Assembly (NCBI GenBank): GCA_027310565.1
Contig: DAIDAP010000026.1
Span: forward strand, 1 to 64,000
Direction: 5' to 3'
Source of the DNA: Chloroflexota bacterium
GTDB lineage: Bacteria > Chloroflexota > Limnocylindria > P2-11E
Length of the DNA: 64,000 nucleotides
In this document: positions 25,416 to 36,344 of the stretch, in pieces
Layout of the letters: each line of letters begins with the position of its first letter
Numbering within the stretch: position 1 is the stretch's first letter
The notes under the pieces: generated by a model
The model's input: the letters and a program-made list of their open reading frames with translations, nothing else
Told to the model about the DNA's origin: nothing
Databases searched by the model: none
Made by a program: the position numbers and the translations under genes

Positions 25416-25853
25416 GTGATCGAGCTCAGCGAGGCCGGCCGGGCGCTCCTCGGCTCCGCCCGCGTCGCGCACCTCGCGACCGCGGACCAGTACGCGCGGC
25501 CGCACGTCGTCCCGATCGTCTTCGTCTGGATCGAGCCGTCGCTGTTCTTCCCCCTCGACCGCAAGCCGAAGCAGAGCGAGGACTGGCACCAGCTCCGGCG
25601 CATCCGCAACCTCGAGACGAACGGACGGACGTCGATCGTCGTCGATCGCTGGGACGAGGACTGGACGAAGCTCGCGTGGGTGCTGCTCGAGGGCCTCGCG
25701 ACGATCCTCGAGGGCGGCGAGGACCGCGACCGCGCCGCGACGTGGCTCGCCGAGAAGTACGCCCAGTACGGGACCCACGGCCTCGACGGGTGCCCGATCG
25801 TGCGCGTCGCGGTGGAGCACGCCGTAGAGTGGCATTCGGCCGCCGCGCGCTGA
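25416..25853 (+). CDS. TIGR03668-type PPOX-class F420-dependent oxidoreductase
   Basis: A 145-aa split-barrel protein. ARVAHLATADQYARPHVVPI, then LDRKPK and DRWDEDWTKLAWV, match the subfamily TIGR03668 as I remember it. It probably uses F420 to reduce an unknown substrate. The GTG start at 25416 is the only reasonable start codon; the frame is open further upstream but lacks start codons near the cofE promoter. It is divergent from cofE. Confidence 0.83.
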   Translation: MIELSEAGRALLGSARVAHLATADQYARPHVVPIVFVWIEPSLFFPLDRKPKQSEDWHQLRRIRNLETNGRTSIVVDRWDEDWTKLAWVLLEGLATILEGGEDRDRAATWLAEKYAQYGTHGLDGCPIVRVAVEHAVEWHSAAAR

Positions 25854-25955
25854 CCCGCCCGCTCGGCGCGCAGACACCGCTTCCGCTCGACCGGCCGGAG
25901 TGCGATGCTTGCGCGCGCGGAGCGGGTCGCGGATCCGAGCTGAGGGGAGGTACTC

Positions 25956-26363
25956 GTGGACCGGAGCATCGCGGTACTGAAGGACGTCGCGGTCACGCTC
26001 GAGCACGATCGTCCCGGGGAGCTGGCGAAGGCCGTCACGGCGATCGCGAACATGCAGGTCAACATCGAGGGCTTCTGCGAGGTCGACGGCAAGCTCCACT
26101 GCGTCACGAGCGATCCGAAGAGCGCTCGCAAGGCGCTCGAGACCGTCGGGCTCACCTCGACCGAGCAGGACGTCCTCGTGCTCGCCGCGGACGACCGCCC
26201 GGGCTTCCTCGCGAACGTACTGCGCAGGCTCTCGGAGGAGGAAGTGAACCTCATCGCGTCGTACACCTTGACGAACACGCGCATCGCCATCTCGGTCGAT
26301 CAGACCTCGCGTGCGAAGGAGATCCTGGAGGAGCTCGCACCAGCCGCCGCACGGCGCCGCTAG
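25956..26363 (+). CDS. Tandem ACT-domain protein
   Basis: A 135-aa protein made of two ACT repeats: residues ~8-65 (VAVTLEHDRPGELAKAVTAI) and ~70-128 (VLVLAADDRPGFLANVLRRL). ACT domains bind amino acids or other small ligands to regulate enzymes. There is no catalytic domain, so it is probably a small regulatory or sensor protein. The GTG start has GAGGGGAGGT upstream. It is unclear whether it belongs to the F420 genes around it. Confidence 0.85.
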   Translation: MDRSIAVLKDVAVTLEHDRPGELAKAVTAIANMQVNIEGFCEVDGKLHCVTSDPKSARKALETVGLTSTEQDVLVLAADDRPGFLANVLRRLSEEEVNLIASYTLTNTRIAISVDQTSRAKEILEELAPAAARRR

Positions 26364-26398
26364 TCCGCCGGCCCGCTCCGCGTACACTTCGCGGCCTC

Positions 26399-27412
26399 AT
26401 GGAGTTCGGCTTCACGCTGAAGCCCGACGTCTCGCTCGAGCGCGCGGCGGCGCTGGCCCGACGCGCGGAGGCATGCGGCTTCACGTACGGCTGGATCTTC
26501 GACAGCCACGTGCTCTGGAAGGAGCCGTACGTCCCGCTCACGCTCATGGCCCAGGCGACGACGACGCTGCGGCTCGGGACGTGCGTGACGAACCCCGCCA
26601 CGCGCGAGCCGTCGGTCACCGCGAGCACGCTCGCCACGCTCCAGCTCCTCTCCGGCGGACGGTTCGACCTCGGCATCGGCCGCGGCGACTCGGCGCGGCG
26701 CGTCCTCGGGAAGCCGCCCACGACGCTCGAGGTCCTCGAGGAGACGACGCGCGCCATCCGCGACCTCGCCGAGGGCCGCGCGGTGACCTCCGAGGGCGCG
26801 ACCATCCGCCTCGACTGGGCGCCGCCCTACCCGCTCCCGGTGTGGATCGCCGGGTACGGGCCGAAGGCGCTCGAGGTGACCGCCCGCGTCGCCGACGGCG
26901 CGATCATCCAGCTCGCCGACCCGAGCCTCGTCGGCTGGTGCGTCGGCCTGCTGCGCCAGGGCGCGAGGGCGGTCGGGCGCGACCCGAGCCGGATCGCGGT
27001 GATGGCCGCCGCGGCGGCGTACGTCGGGCCGCGCGAGGTCGCGCTCGAGCGGGTGCGCTGGTTCCCGGCGCTCGTCTCCAATCACGTCGTCGACCTGGTG
27101 AAGCGCTACGGCGAGGCCGGGCTGCCGACGGACCTCACCGCGTACGTGAAGGACCGGCCCGGCTACGACTACCGGCACCACGCCGAGGTGGGCTCGTCCA
27201 ACGCGAGGTTCGTGGACGACGAGTCGGTGGAGCGCTTCTGCGTCGTCGGCGGCGTCGACGACCACATCGCGAAGCTCGAGCGGCTCGCGGCGGTCGGCGT
27301 GAGGCAGTTCAACATCTACCTCATGAGCCGCGACGAGGAGGAGCAGCTCGAGATCTACGGCGAGAGGATCATCCCGGCGCTGCGCGGCGTGGAGGCGGCG
27401 ACGATCGCCTGA
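26399..27412 (+). CDS. LLM-class F420-dependent oxidoreductase, TIGR03842-like
   Basis: A 337-aa luciferase-like TIM-barrel protein. The start MEFGFTLKPD, then GFTYGWIFDSHVLWKEPY and FDLGIGRGDSARRVLGKPP, match the CPS_4043/TIGR03842 subfamily very closely. That subfamily is usually found near dihydropyrimidinase, and a hydantoinase operon lies 5 kb away here. ATG 26399 lies 10 nt after TACACT (26383-26388), so it is probably leaderless. It likely transfers hydride to or from a pyrimidine-related compound, which remains inference. Confidence 0.9.
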   Translation: MEFGFTLKPDVSLERAAALARRAEACGFTYGWIFDSHVLWKEPYVPLTLMAQATTTLRLGTCVTNPATREPSVTASTLATLQLLSGGRFDLGIGRGDSARRVLGKPPTTLEVLEETTRAIRDLAEGRAVTSEGATIRLDWAPPYPLPVWIAGYGPKALEVTARVADGAIIQLADPSLVGWCVGLLRQGARAVGRDPSRIAVMAAAAAYVGPREVALERVRWFPALVSNHVVDLVKRYGEAGLPTDLTAYVKDRPGYDYRHHAEVGSSNARFVDDESVERFCVVGGVDDHIAKLERLAAVGVRQFNIYLMSRDEEEQLEIYGERIIPALRGVEAATIA

Positions 27413-27525
27413 GCGTGCCTGTGTGCGCTCGCTACGGCGTCGCCTGGCGCCGGCCGCGGCACCGCCGTAGCATCGCTCGTTGGCCCGTCCACCTGAACGC
27501 GGGCTGAACAAAGGGGAGGCGCGTC

Positions 27526-29715
27526 ATGCTGGGAAGAAGGCATCTTGCCGCGTTCGTCACCACACTGCTGCTCCTCATCGCGCTGAGCGTTCCCGCCGCG
27601 GGGGCGATCGACCCGAACACCGACGGCACCGGCGGGCCGACCGTCGACAGGGGCTCCGCGCTCGTGCAGCTCGACGGCAGCCCGCTCTCGACGTACGAGA
27701 AGACGAAGCCGCCGCAGGGCAAGAAGATCGATTTCGACAGCGGCACGGTGAAGTCGTATCGCGCGCAGCTCTCCGCCCTGCGCAACGACTTCAAGCGCTG
27801 GCTGCGCGCCAACGCGCCGAAGGCCAAGGTCGCCGGCGAGTACGACATCTCGCTCAACGCCGTCGCGCTGCGCCTCAACGGCGAGGCGCTCGCGACGATC
27901 CAGAGCGCGCCGATGGTGCTCCGCGCCGAGTACCAGGGCCTGTACTACCCGACCGAGGCGGGCGTGAACGATCCCGATCTCGCGCTCGTGAACGCCGTCG
28001 CGGCGTGGGGCGCCGGCGGTGCCGCCGGCGCCGGCAGGGGCGTGAAGGTCGGCGTCATCGACACGGGCATCGACGCGACGCACCCGTGCTTCAACGACGC
28101 CGGCTACAGCGCGCCCGCCGGCTTCCCGAAGGGCGACACGCGGTTCACGAACAACAAGGTCATCGTCGCGAAGGTCTTCAACAACAAGGTCCCGAGCCGC
28201 GGCTACACGGCCGAGGCCGTCCAGGAGCACGGCACCCACGTCGCGGGCACGATCGCCTGCGACTACGGCCTGACGAGCTCGACCACGACCGTCGACGGCG
28301 TGAGCGTCCCGTACGGCGTGACCGGCGTCGCGCCGGCCGCGTGGCTCGGCAACTACAACGTGTTCCCGGGCACCGTCGGGAACGCGCGCTCCGAGGACAT
28401 CCTCAACGCGCTCGAGGCCGCCTACGCCGACGGCATGGACATCGTCAACATGAGCCTCGGCGGCGGCGCCTCCGGCATCCAGGACCTGCTCACCATCGCC
28501 GTCGACGACCTCGACGAGGCCGGGATGATCTCGGCCGTCGCGGCGGGCAACGAGGGCCCGGGCCACTACACGATCTCGTCCCCCGGCTCGGCGGCGCGGG
28601 CCCTCACCGCGGGCGCATACAGCGTCGGCCACGGGCTGGTCACCTTCATCGACGTCGGCGGCACTCCCTACGAGGCGGCGAAGGGCGACTTCGGCACCCC
28701 GCCCGCCGGCGGCCTGACGCGTCCGCTCGCGGTCGTCGCCGACGCCGCGGGTCCGGGCGGGCTCAGCACGGCCTGCGCGCCCATCTCGGCCGATCTCACC
28801 GGCCGCATCGCGCTCATCTCGCGCGGCACCTGCTTCTTCTCCACCAAGGTCCGCAACGCGCAGGCGGCGGGCGCGGACGGCGCCGTCGTCGTCAACAACG
28901 CCGCCGGCGCGAACTTCACCATGAGCCAGGACGGCACGCCGGGCCAGCCGACCATCCCGGCGTTCCTCGTCGCGCTGTCCGACCGGGCGGCCCTCGTCGC
29001 CGCGAACGGCGCCACGACGACGCTCCCCGACCTCGCCACATACGTCGCCGACCCGGCCAAGGACGGGTGGATGGCGAGCTTCTCGAGCCAGGGCCCGACC
29101 GACGTCGACTTCCGCGTGAAGCCGGACGCCGCCGCGCCCGGCGTGAACGTCCTGAGCTCCATCCCGCGCTCGTTCTGCGCGGGCTCGGGCGACTGCTGGG
29201 CGTTCTTCCAGGGCACCTCCATGGCCACCCCGCACCTCGCGGGCATCGCCGCGGTCGTCCGCGGCCAGCACCCCGACTGGTCGGCGGCGCAGGTCCGCTC
29301 GGCCATCGTCAACACGGCCGACCAGGCGGTCCTGAGGACCTCGGACGGCACGGCCACCGCGACCGACGCCAACGTCATCGGCGCCGGCGCCGCGAACGCG
29401 GCGAGCGCCACCAGCGCGAGCGTCGCGCTCGACCCGGTGAGCCTGAGCTTCGGCGCGGTGCCGTCCGGATCGGGTCAGACCCGCACCGCGACCATCAGCG
29501 TCTCGAGCCTCGGCGGCACCTTCGACGGCGTCGCCGTCACGGGCACGACCGGAAGCGGCGTCACGTTCTCGGCGAGCGTCGACGGCGCGACGATCACCGT
29601 CACGATGGACGCGGCGAAGGGCGCATCGCTCGGTGACCACCAGGCGACGCTCCGTCTCTCCTCCGGCGGCACGGAGGTCGCCCACGCGGTCCTGTACGTC
29701 TTCGTGAAGCAGTAG
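27526..29715 (+). CDS. Secreted subtilisin-like serine protease (S8) with PA domain
   Basis: A 729-aa exported protease. The signal peptide is residues ~1-27 (ending PAAGA). An I9-like propeptide follows, then the S8 catalytic domain with Asp179 in VIDTGID, His235 in EHGTHVAGT and Ser565 in GTSMATPH. A protease-associated insert (~380-480, GRIALISRGTCFFSTKVRNA) splits the catalytic domain. The C-terminal ~100 residues form an Ig-like beta domain. The strong ribosome site AAAGGGGAGG precedes the ATG, and a canonical terminator follows. Confidence 0.95.
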   Translation: MLGRRHLAAFVTTLLLLIALSVPAAGAIDPNTDGTGGPTVDRGSALVQLDGSPLSTYEKTKPPQGKKIDFDSGTVKSYRAQLSALRNDFKRWLRANAPKAKVAGEYDISLNAVALRLNGEALATIQSAPMVLRAEYQGLYYPTEAGVNDPDLALVNAVAAWGAGGAAGAGRGVKVGVIDTGIDATHPCFNDAGYSAPAGFPKGDTRFTNNKVIVAKVFNNKVPSRGYTAEAVQEHGTHVAGTIACDYGLTSSTTTVDGVSVPYGVTGVAPAAWLGNYNVFPGTVGNARSEDILNALEAAYADGMDIVNMSLGGGASGIQDLLTIAVDDLDEAGMISAVAAGNEGPGHYTISSPGSAARALTAGAYSVGHGLVTFIDVGGTPYEAAKGDFGTPPAGGLTRPLAVVADAAGPGGLSTACAPISADLTGRIALISRGTCFFSTKVRNAQAAGADGAVVVNNAAGANFTMSQDGTPGQPTIPAFLVALSDRAALVAANGATTTLPDLATYVADPAKDGWMASFSSQGPTDVDFRVKPDAAAPGVNVLSSIPRSFCAGSGDCWAFFQGTSMATPHLAGIAAVVRGQHPDWSAAQVRSAIVNTADQAVLRTSDGTATATDANVIGAGAANAASATSASVALDPVSLSFGAVPSGSGQTRTATISVSSLGGTFDGVAVTGTTGSGVTFSASVDGATITVTMDAAKGASLGDHQATLRLSSGGTEVAHAVLYVFVKQ

Positions 29716-29733
29716 CGATCACCGCGAGCACGC

Positions 29734-29768
29734 AAGGGGCCGGGCTCGACGAGCCCGGCCCTTTCCGT
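29734..29768 (+). terminator. Rho-independent terminator after the subtilase gene
   Basis: AAGGGGCCGGGCTC (29734-29747) pairs with GAGCCCGGCCCTTT (29751-29764) through 14 pairs (one G-T) around a GAC loop and ends in T-rich sequence. As the flanking A and T tracts are symmetrical, it could also stop transcription arriving from ppsA on the other strand. Confidence 0.88.
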
Positions 29769-29769
29769 C

Positions 29770-32121
29770 TCAGACCGTGGGGCCCGGGGCGGCCCCGCGC
29801 GCCAGCCCGGCCCGCGCTCCCTCGAGCAGCACGCGCCGCTCCGCGGCGGCGATGTTCCGTCGCGTCACGTCGACGGCGTCGGGCGAGACGGAGATCGAGT
29901 CGATGCCCCAGCGGACGAGGCGCTCCGCGTACTGCGGATGCACCGACGGCGCCTGTCCGCAGATCGAGCAGGTGAGTCCCGCGGCGTGGGCGGCGTCGAT
30001 GATGCGCCGGATCGCGTCGAGGACCGCCTCGTCCCGCTCGTCGTAGTGCGGCGCGAGGACCTCGTTGTCGCGGTCGACGCCCAGGACGAGCTGCGTGAGG
30101 TCGTTGGATCCGATCGAGACCCCGGTCGCGCCGAGCGACGCGTACGCGGGAAGCCAGTACACGACCGAGGGGACCTCGGCCATGACCCAGAGGTCGAAGC
30201 CCTTCGACGCGGTGAGCCCGCTCTCGTCGACCAGGCGCTTGCACGCGGCGAACTCGGAGCGCGTGCGCACGAACGGGATCATGAGGTGCAGGTTCGGGAG
30301 CTCGCTCCGAACGCGCTTGATCGCCGCCAGCTCGAGGGCGAAGAGGTCCGGCTCGGAGACGTTCCGGAAGCAGCCGCGGTACCCGATCATCGGGTTCGCC
30401 TCGGCGCGCTCGAAGCGTTCCCCGCCGGTCAGGGCGCGGAATTCGTTCGTCTTGAAGTCGGTGCTGCGATAGATCACCGGGCGCGGCGCGAACGCGGAGG
30501 CGAACGCCCGCAGGCCGTCGGTCATGCGCTCGACGAACGCGTCCGAGCGTCCCTGCTCGAGGAGGAGCCGCGGGTGCGAGCCGCCGAGCGCGCTCGCCAT
30601 CAGGAACTCGGCGCGCAGGAGTCCCACGCCGTCCACGGGAAGGGCGGCGACCTCCTTCGCGCGCTCCGGCTCGGCGAGGTTCACGTAGAGGCGCGTCGCG
30701 GTCACGGGCGCCACCGGACTCGCGGCGACGGGAGCGGCGGCGGCCACGCGTACGGCCGGGGCCTCCGGGCCGAGCCGTACCTCGCCGGCGCCGCCGTCGA
30801 CGGTGACGACCTCGGCGGCGCGCAGCGCGCGCGTGGCGGTGCGCGTCCCGACCACGCAGGGGACGCCGAGCTCGCGGGAGACGATCGCCGCGTGGCTGGT
30901 CATGCCGCCGCTGTCGGTGACGATGCCGGCCGACCGCCGCATGAGCGGGACCCAGTCGGGTGAGGTCATCTCGGCCACCAGGACGTCGCCCGGCGTGAAG
31001 GCGGCGGTCTCGTCGACCGCGCGCGCGACGAACACGGGCCCCGAGGCGACGCCCGGACTCGCGCCCAGCCCGCGCACGAGGACCGCACCGGCGCGCTGGG
31101 CGGACGCCGGAGCCGGCGGGGCGGCGGTCACCGGCCGCGTCTGCACGAGGAACACGCCGCCATTCGCGATCGCCCACTCGACGTCCTGCGGCGCGCCGTA
31201 GTGCTTCTCGTCGTCGATGCCGAGACGCCACAGGCGCGCGAGCTCGTCGTCCGAGAGCGCCGGTGCGGTCGCGGACGCGTCGTCGAGCTCGACTCGTTCG
31301 GTGGCCCCGGTCGGCGAGCGGACGAGCTTGAACCGCTTCGCGCCGACGACGCGCTCGATCACACGTCCGGTCGATTTCTCGATGACGTAGCGGTCCGGCG
31401 TCACCTGGCCGGACACGACGGGCTCGCCGAGCCCCCACGACGCTTCGATGACGAGATGCGCGGCGCTTCCCGTGCTGGGATCCACCGTGAACAGCACGCC
31501 CGACTTCTCGGCGTCCACCATGCGCTGGACGATCACCGCGATGTGCTGGCCCGCGAGGAGGTCCCGGCGCGAGCGGTACGCGAGCGACCGCGCGGTGAAG
31601 AGCGACGCCCAGCACTCGCGGATCCGGTCGAGGAGGTCGTCCGTCCCGCGGACGCCGAGGAAGCTCCTGAACATCCCGGCGAAGGAGAGCTTCGCGGCGT
31701 CCTCCACGGTGGCGGACGAGCGCACGGCGACGGACTCGGCCTCCCCGCCGCCGCGGCGCGAGAGCTCGGCGTACGCGTCGGCGATGGCCGCCCGCACTTC
31801 TCCGGGGATCTCGACCGAGCCGACGATCCGCTGCAGCTCGTCGGCGGTCCGCCGCAGCGCCGGCTCGTCGTCCGGATCGACCTGCGCGAGCAGCGCGCGC
31901 ATCCGCTCGCGCGTGGCGGGGTCCGCCATCGTCGTGTCGAAGGCGTCCACCGTGACGACGAAGCCCGGCGGCACCGGGAGGCCCGCGCGGAGCATCTCCC
32001 CGAGGTTCGCGCCCTTGCCGCCGGCCCTCCCCACCGACGCGCGGTCGAGCGCCTCCAGGGGCAGGACGAGCGCCGTCGCGGTCGGGGGCCGGGGCACGGC
32101 GTCGAGGACGGGCGTTTGCAT
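29770..32121 (-). CDS. ppsA: Phosphoenolpyruvate synthase
   Basis: A 783-aa pyruvate,water dikinase that makes PEP from pyruvate and ATP for gluconeogenesis. The N-terminal ATP-grasp domain (GGKGANLGEM, VRSSATVEDA), the swivelling domain with phospho-His410 in GGMTSHAAIV, and the C-terminal PEP-binding barrel with GSNDLTQLVLGVDRD and ICGQAPS are all present. ATG 32121 is chosen because GAGGT lies 7 nt upstream; a GTG nine bases earlier is in frame. A perfect 14-bp palindrome sits just ahead of the start. Confidence 0.95.
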   Translation of the reverse strand: MQTPVLDAVPRPPTATALVLPLEALDRASVGRAGGKGANLGEMLRAGLPVPPGFVVTVDAFDTTMADPATRERMRALLAQVDPDDEPALRRTADELQRIVGSVEIPGEVRAAIADAYAELSRRGGGEAESVAVRSSATVEDAAKLSFAGMFRSFLGVRGTDDLLDRIRECWASLFTARSLAYRSRRDLLAGQHIAVIVQRMVDAEKSGVLFTVDPSTGSAAHLVIEASWGLGEPVVSGQVTPDRYVIEKSTGRVIERVVGAKRFKLVRSPTGATERVELDDASATAPALSDDELARLWRLGIDDEKHYGAPQDVEWAIANGGVFLVQTRPVTAAPPAPASAQRAGAVLVRGLGASPGVASGPVFVARAVDETAAFTPGDVLVAEMTSPDWVPLMRRSAGIVTDSGGMTSHAAIVSRELGVPCVVGTRTATRALRAAEVVTVDGGAGEVRLGPEAPAVRVAAAAPVAASPVAPVTATRLYVNLAEPERAKEVAALPVDGVGLLRAEFLMASALGGSHPRLLLEQGRSDAFVERMTDGLRAFASAFAPRPVIYRSTDFKTNEFRALTGGERFERAEANPMIGYRGCFRNVSEPDLFALELAAIKRVRSELPNLHLMIPFVRTRSEFAACKRLVDESGLTASKGFDLWVMAEVPSVVYWLPAYASLGATGVSIGSNDLTQLVLGVDRDNEVLAPHYDERDEAVLDAIRRIIDAAHAAGLTCSICGQAPSVHPQYAERLVRWGIDSISVSPDAVDVTRRNIAAAERRVLLEGARAGLARGAAPGPTV

Positions 32122-32132
32122 GTGCGACACCT

Positions 32133-32146
32133 CGCTCCGCGGAGCG
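32133..32146. promoter_or_regulatory. Perfect 14-bp palindrome upstream of ppsA
   Basis: CGCTCCGCGGAGCG is self-complementary and lies 12-25 bases before the ppsA ATG on the minus strand. It could be an operator or a 5' hairpin next to the ribosome site. Confidence 0.45.
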
Positions 32147-32297
32147 ACCCCACTGTCGCACTCGCGGGTGGGACGCGACGCGCGCGAACGGCGCCGAGGG
32201 CCGGGTCCGAAAGACCCTCGCCACGTACGGCTGCGCCCGGCACGGCGGTCGTCCCCGCATCGGTACGCTGAGGCTCAGACGAACCGCGGAGGAAGCG

Positions 32298-32447
32298 ATG
32301 AACACGATCACGCTGGACGACGACGAGCTGCGCCTCGTTCGCCAGGCGCTCGAGGCGTACCTGGAGGAGTTCGGCCACGAGGAGCCGGACATCGTGCGCC
32401 GCACGAAGGCCCTGATCGCGCGGATCGGCCAGGCCCAGCGGTCTTGA
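32298..32447 (+). CDS. Small acidic helical protein (49 aa)
   Basis: Reads MNTITLDDDELRLVRQALEA and ends GQAQRS. It looks like two amphipathic helices linked by FGHEEPD, with a strong acidic start and a basic end. The ribosome site GGAGGA lies 6 nt before the ATG, and TACGCT (32264-32269) is a possible -10 element. Similar short helical proteins are common in high-GC genomes, but the function is unknown. Codon use matches neighbouring genes, which supports it as real. Confidence 0.7.
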   Translation: MNTITLDDDELRLVRQALEAYLEEFGHEEPDIVRRTKALIARIGQAQRS

Positions 32448-32498
32448 TCGATCAGGCCGGCGCGTTCGGCGGCGGCGATGAGCAGGTCCGGCGTAGGC

Positions 32499-33911
32499 TC
32501 ACTGCTGGAGGATCGGCGAGCCCCGCTTCACGAACCGGCCGCGGCCCTTCTTCCCGAGGAAGCGGTCCTTCTCCACGATGATCTCGCCGCGCGAGAGGAC
32601 GGTCACGGCCTTCCCCTTGACCTTCCTCCCCTCGTACGGGCTGTAGTCGACGCGCATGTGATGCGTCTTCGCCGAGAGCGTCTGCGTCGCCCGGGGGTCC
32701 CACACGACGATGTCCGCGTCGCTGCCGATCGCGATGGTCCCCTTGCGCGGGAACATGCCCATGATCTTCGCCGGCGTGGTCGCGGTGAGATCGACCCAGC
32801 GGCTCAGCGTGATGCGCCCGCCGACGACCCCGCCGTCATACAGGAGCACCATGCGCGTCTCGACGCCCGGCGCGCCGTTCGGGATCTTCGAGAAGTCGTC
32901 GATGCCGAGCTGCTTCTGCTTCGGCAGACCCCTGAAGCCCTCCTTCATGCAGAACGGGCAGTGGTCGGTGGAGACGACCTGGAGGTCGTTGCGCGCGAGC
33001 CCCTTCCAGAGCTCCTCCTGGTGCCACCGCTCCCGCAGCGGCGGACTCATGACGTACTTGGCGCCGTCGAACCCCGGCTCGTCGTAGCGGTCGATCGAGA
33101 GGAAGAGGTACTGCGGGCACGTCTCCGCGTACGCGGGGAGGCCGCGGTCGCGGAAGAGCCGCACCTGCTCGAGCGCCTGCGCCGCCGACAGGTGGACGAT
33201 GTACAGCGGGATCCCGCCGGCCATCTCGGCGAGCTGGAAAGCGCGGTGCGTCGCCTCGCCTTCGGCCTCGGGCGGCCGCGTGAGCGCGTGCCACTTCGGC
33301 GCCGTGTTCTTCCTGGCGAGCGCGCGCTTCACGAGGACGTCGATGACGCCGCCGTTCTCGGCGTGCATGCAGATGAGCCCGCCGTTCTCGCCGGCGCGCG
33401 TCAGCGCCTTGAAGATCGACGCGTCGTCGACCATGAAGACGCCCGGGTAGGCCATGAAGAGCTTGAAGGAGGACACGCCGTCCTCGATCAGCGTGTCCAT
33501 CTCGCGCAGGACCCTGTCGTTCACGTCGCGGACGATCACGTGCAGCCCGTAGTCGATGACCGCCTTGCCGCGGGCCTTCGCGAGCCAGGCGTCGCGCGCC
33601 TTCGCGAGACGCTCGCCGAAGCCCTGCACCGCGAAGTCGACGATGCTCGTCGTCCCGCCGAACGCCGCCGCGATCGTGCCGGTCTCGAAGTCGTCCGACG
33701 CGAACGTGCCGCCGAACGGGAGCTCCATGTGCGTGTGGACGTCGATCCCGCCGGGGATGACGTACTTCGCGCGCGCGTCGATCCGCTTCGCGCCCGCCGC
33801 CTTCAGCCCCTGGCCGATCTGCGCGACCTTCTCGCCGTCGATGAGCACGTCGGCCCTGTACGTGTCCGCCGCGGTGACGACCGTGCCGCCGGTGATGAGC
33901 GTCTTCGCCAT
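32499..33911 (-). CDS. hydA: Dihydropyrimidinase / D-hydantoinase
   Basis: A 470-aa amidohydrolase that opens dihydropyrimidine or hydantoin rings. The metal ligands His59 and His61 lie in DVHTHME, the carboxylated Lys150 in SFKLFM, and further ligands in MHAENG, IVHLSA and STDHCPF. Length and motifs are typical of dihydropyrimidinase. ATG 33911 has GGAGGGGAG close upstream. It is the last gene of a four-gene minus-strand set containing every step from dihydrouracil to malonic semialdehyde and onwards. Confidence 0.94.
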   Translation of the reverse strand: MAKTLITGGTVVTAADTYRADVLIDGEKVAQIGQGLKAAGAKRIDARAKYVIPGGIDVHTHMELPFGGTFASDDFETGTIAAAFGGTTSIVDFAVQGFGERLAKARDAWLAKARGKAVIDYGLHVIVRDVNDRVLREMDTLIEDGVSSFKLFMAYPGVFMVDDASIFKALTRAGENGGLICMHAENGGVIDVLVKRALARKNTAPKWHALTRPPEAEGEATHRAFQLAEMAGGIPLYIVHLSAAQALEQVRLFRDRGLPAYAETCPQYLFLSIDRYDEPGFDGAKYVMSPPLRERWHQEELWKGLARNDLQVVSTDHCPFCMKEGFRGLPKQKQLGIDDFSKIPNGAPGVETRMVLLYDGGVVGGRITLSRWVDLTATTPAKIMGMFPRKGTIAIGSDADIVVWDPRATQTLSAKTHHMRVDYSPYEGRKVKGKAVTVLSRGEIIVEKDRFLGKKGRGRFVKRGSPILQQ

Positions 33912-33973
33912 GGCTCCCCTCCGAACGGCGGAAGCCTACGACGAGTGCCGCCTCGTCGCTGAGGCCCCGGCGA

Positions 33974-35448
<1,475 letters not shown>

Positions 35449-35452
<4 letters not shown>

Positions 35453-36288
35453 GGCCTCACCAGGTCGTCGTACATGTCGGGGCGGCGGTCCCGGTAGAAC
35501 TGCCAGGTGTTGCGCACCTCGCGCACGAGGTCCAGGTCGAGGTCCGCGACGAGGAGCTGCTCCTCTTTGTCCGAGGCCTGCGCGACGATCTTCCCGCGCG
35601 GATCGGCGAAGTAGGACGAGCCGTAGTAGTCGTTCGGCCCGAAGTCCTTCTCCTGCCCGACGCGGTTGATCGTCCCGACCCAGTAGCCGTTCGCGATGGC
35701 GTGCGAGGTCTGCTCGATGAACCAGAGGTGCATCGAGAGACCGCGGCTCGTCGCCGACGGGATGAACACGAGCTCGGCGCCGTGGAGCCCGAGCATCCGC
35801 GCGCCCTCGGGGAAGTGGCGGTCGTAGCAGATGTACACGCCGACCTTGCCGACCGCCGTGTCGAAGACCGGATACCCGAGGTTCCCGGGCCGGAAGTAGA
35901 ACTTCTCCCAGAACCCGTTCACCTGCGGGATGTGCGTCTTGCGGTACTTGCCGAGGTACTTCCCGTCCGCGTCGATGACGGCGGCGGTGTTGTAGTAGAC
36001 CCCGGTCGCGTCCTCCTCGTACATCGGCACGACGAGCACCATCGAGTGCCTGCGCGCCAGCTCCTGCATGAGCTTCGTCGTCGGGCCGTCGGGGATGCGC
36101 TCGGTGTAGGCGTAGTACTTCGTGTCCTGCACCTGGCAGAAGTAGGGTCCGTAGAACAGCTCCTGGAGGCACATCGCCTGCGCGCCCTGCTTGGCGGCGT
36201 CCTCGACGTACCGCACGTGCTTCGCGATCATCGCGTCCTTGTCGCCGGCCCAGGCGACCTGCGCGAGCGCGGCCTTCACCTTCGGCAT
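35449..36288 (-). CDS. Carbon-nitrogen hydrolase (beta-ureidopropionase / N-carbamoyl amidase type)
   Basis: A 279-aa nitrilase-superfamily amidase. The Glu-Lys-Cys triad is seen in CLQELFYG, KYRKTHIP and Cys154 of VYICYDRHFPE. N-carbamoylputrescine amidases and beta-ureidopropionases share these motifs; the adjacent hydantoinase favours the latter (N-carbamoyl-beta-alanine to beta-alanine, CO2 and ammonia). The ATG is preceded by AAGGGGGAG. Confidence 0.92.
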
Positions 36289-36344
36289 CTGCTCCCCCTT
36301 CGCCGCGTGCGGCGGCTAGGTTACCGCGCCGTAATCGCTCGTCG

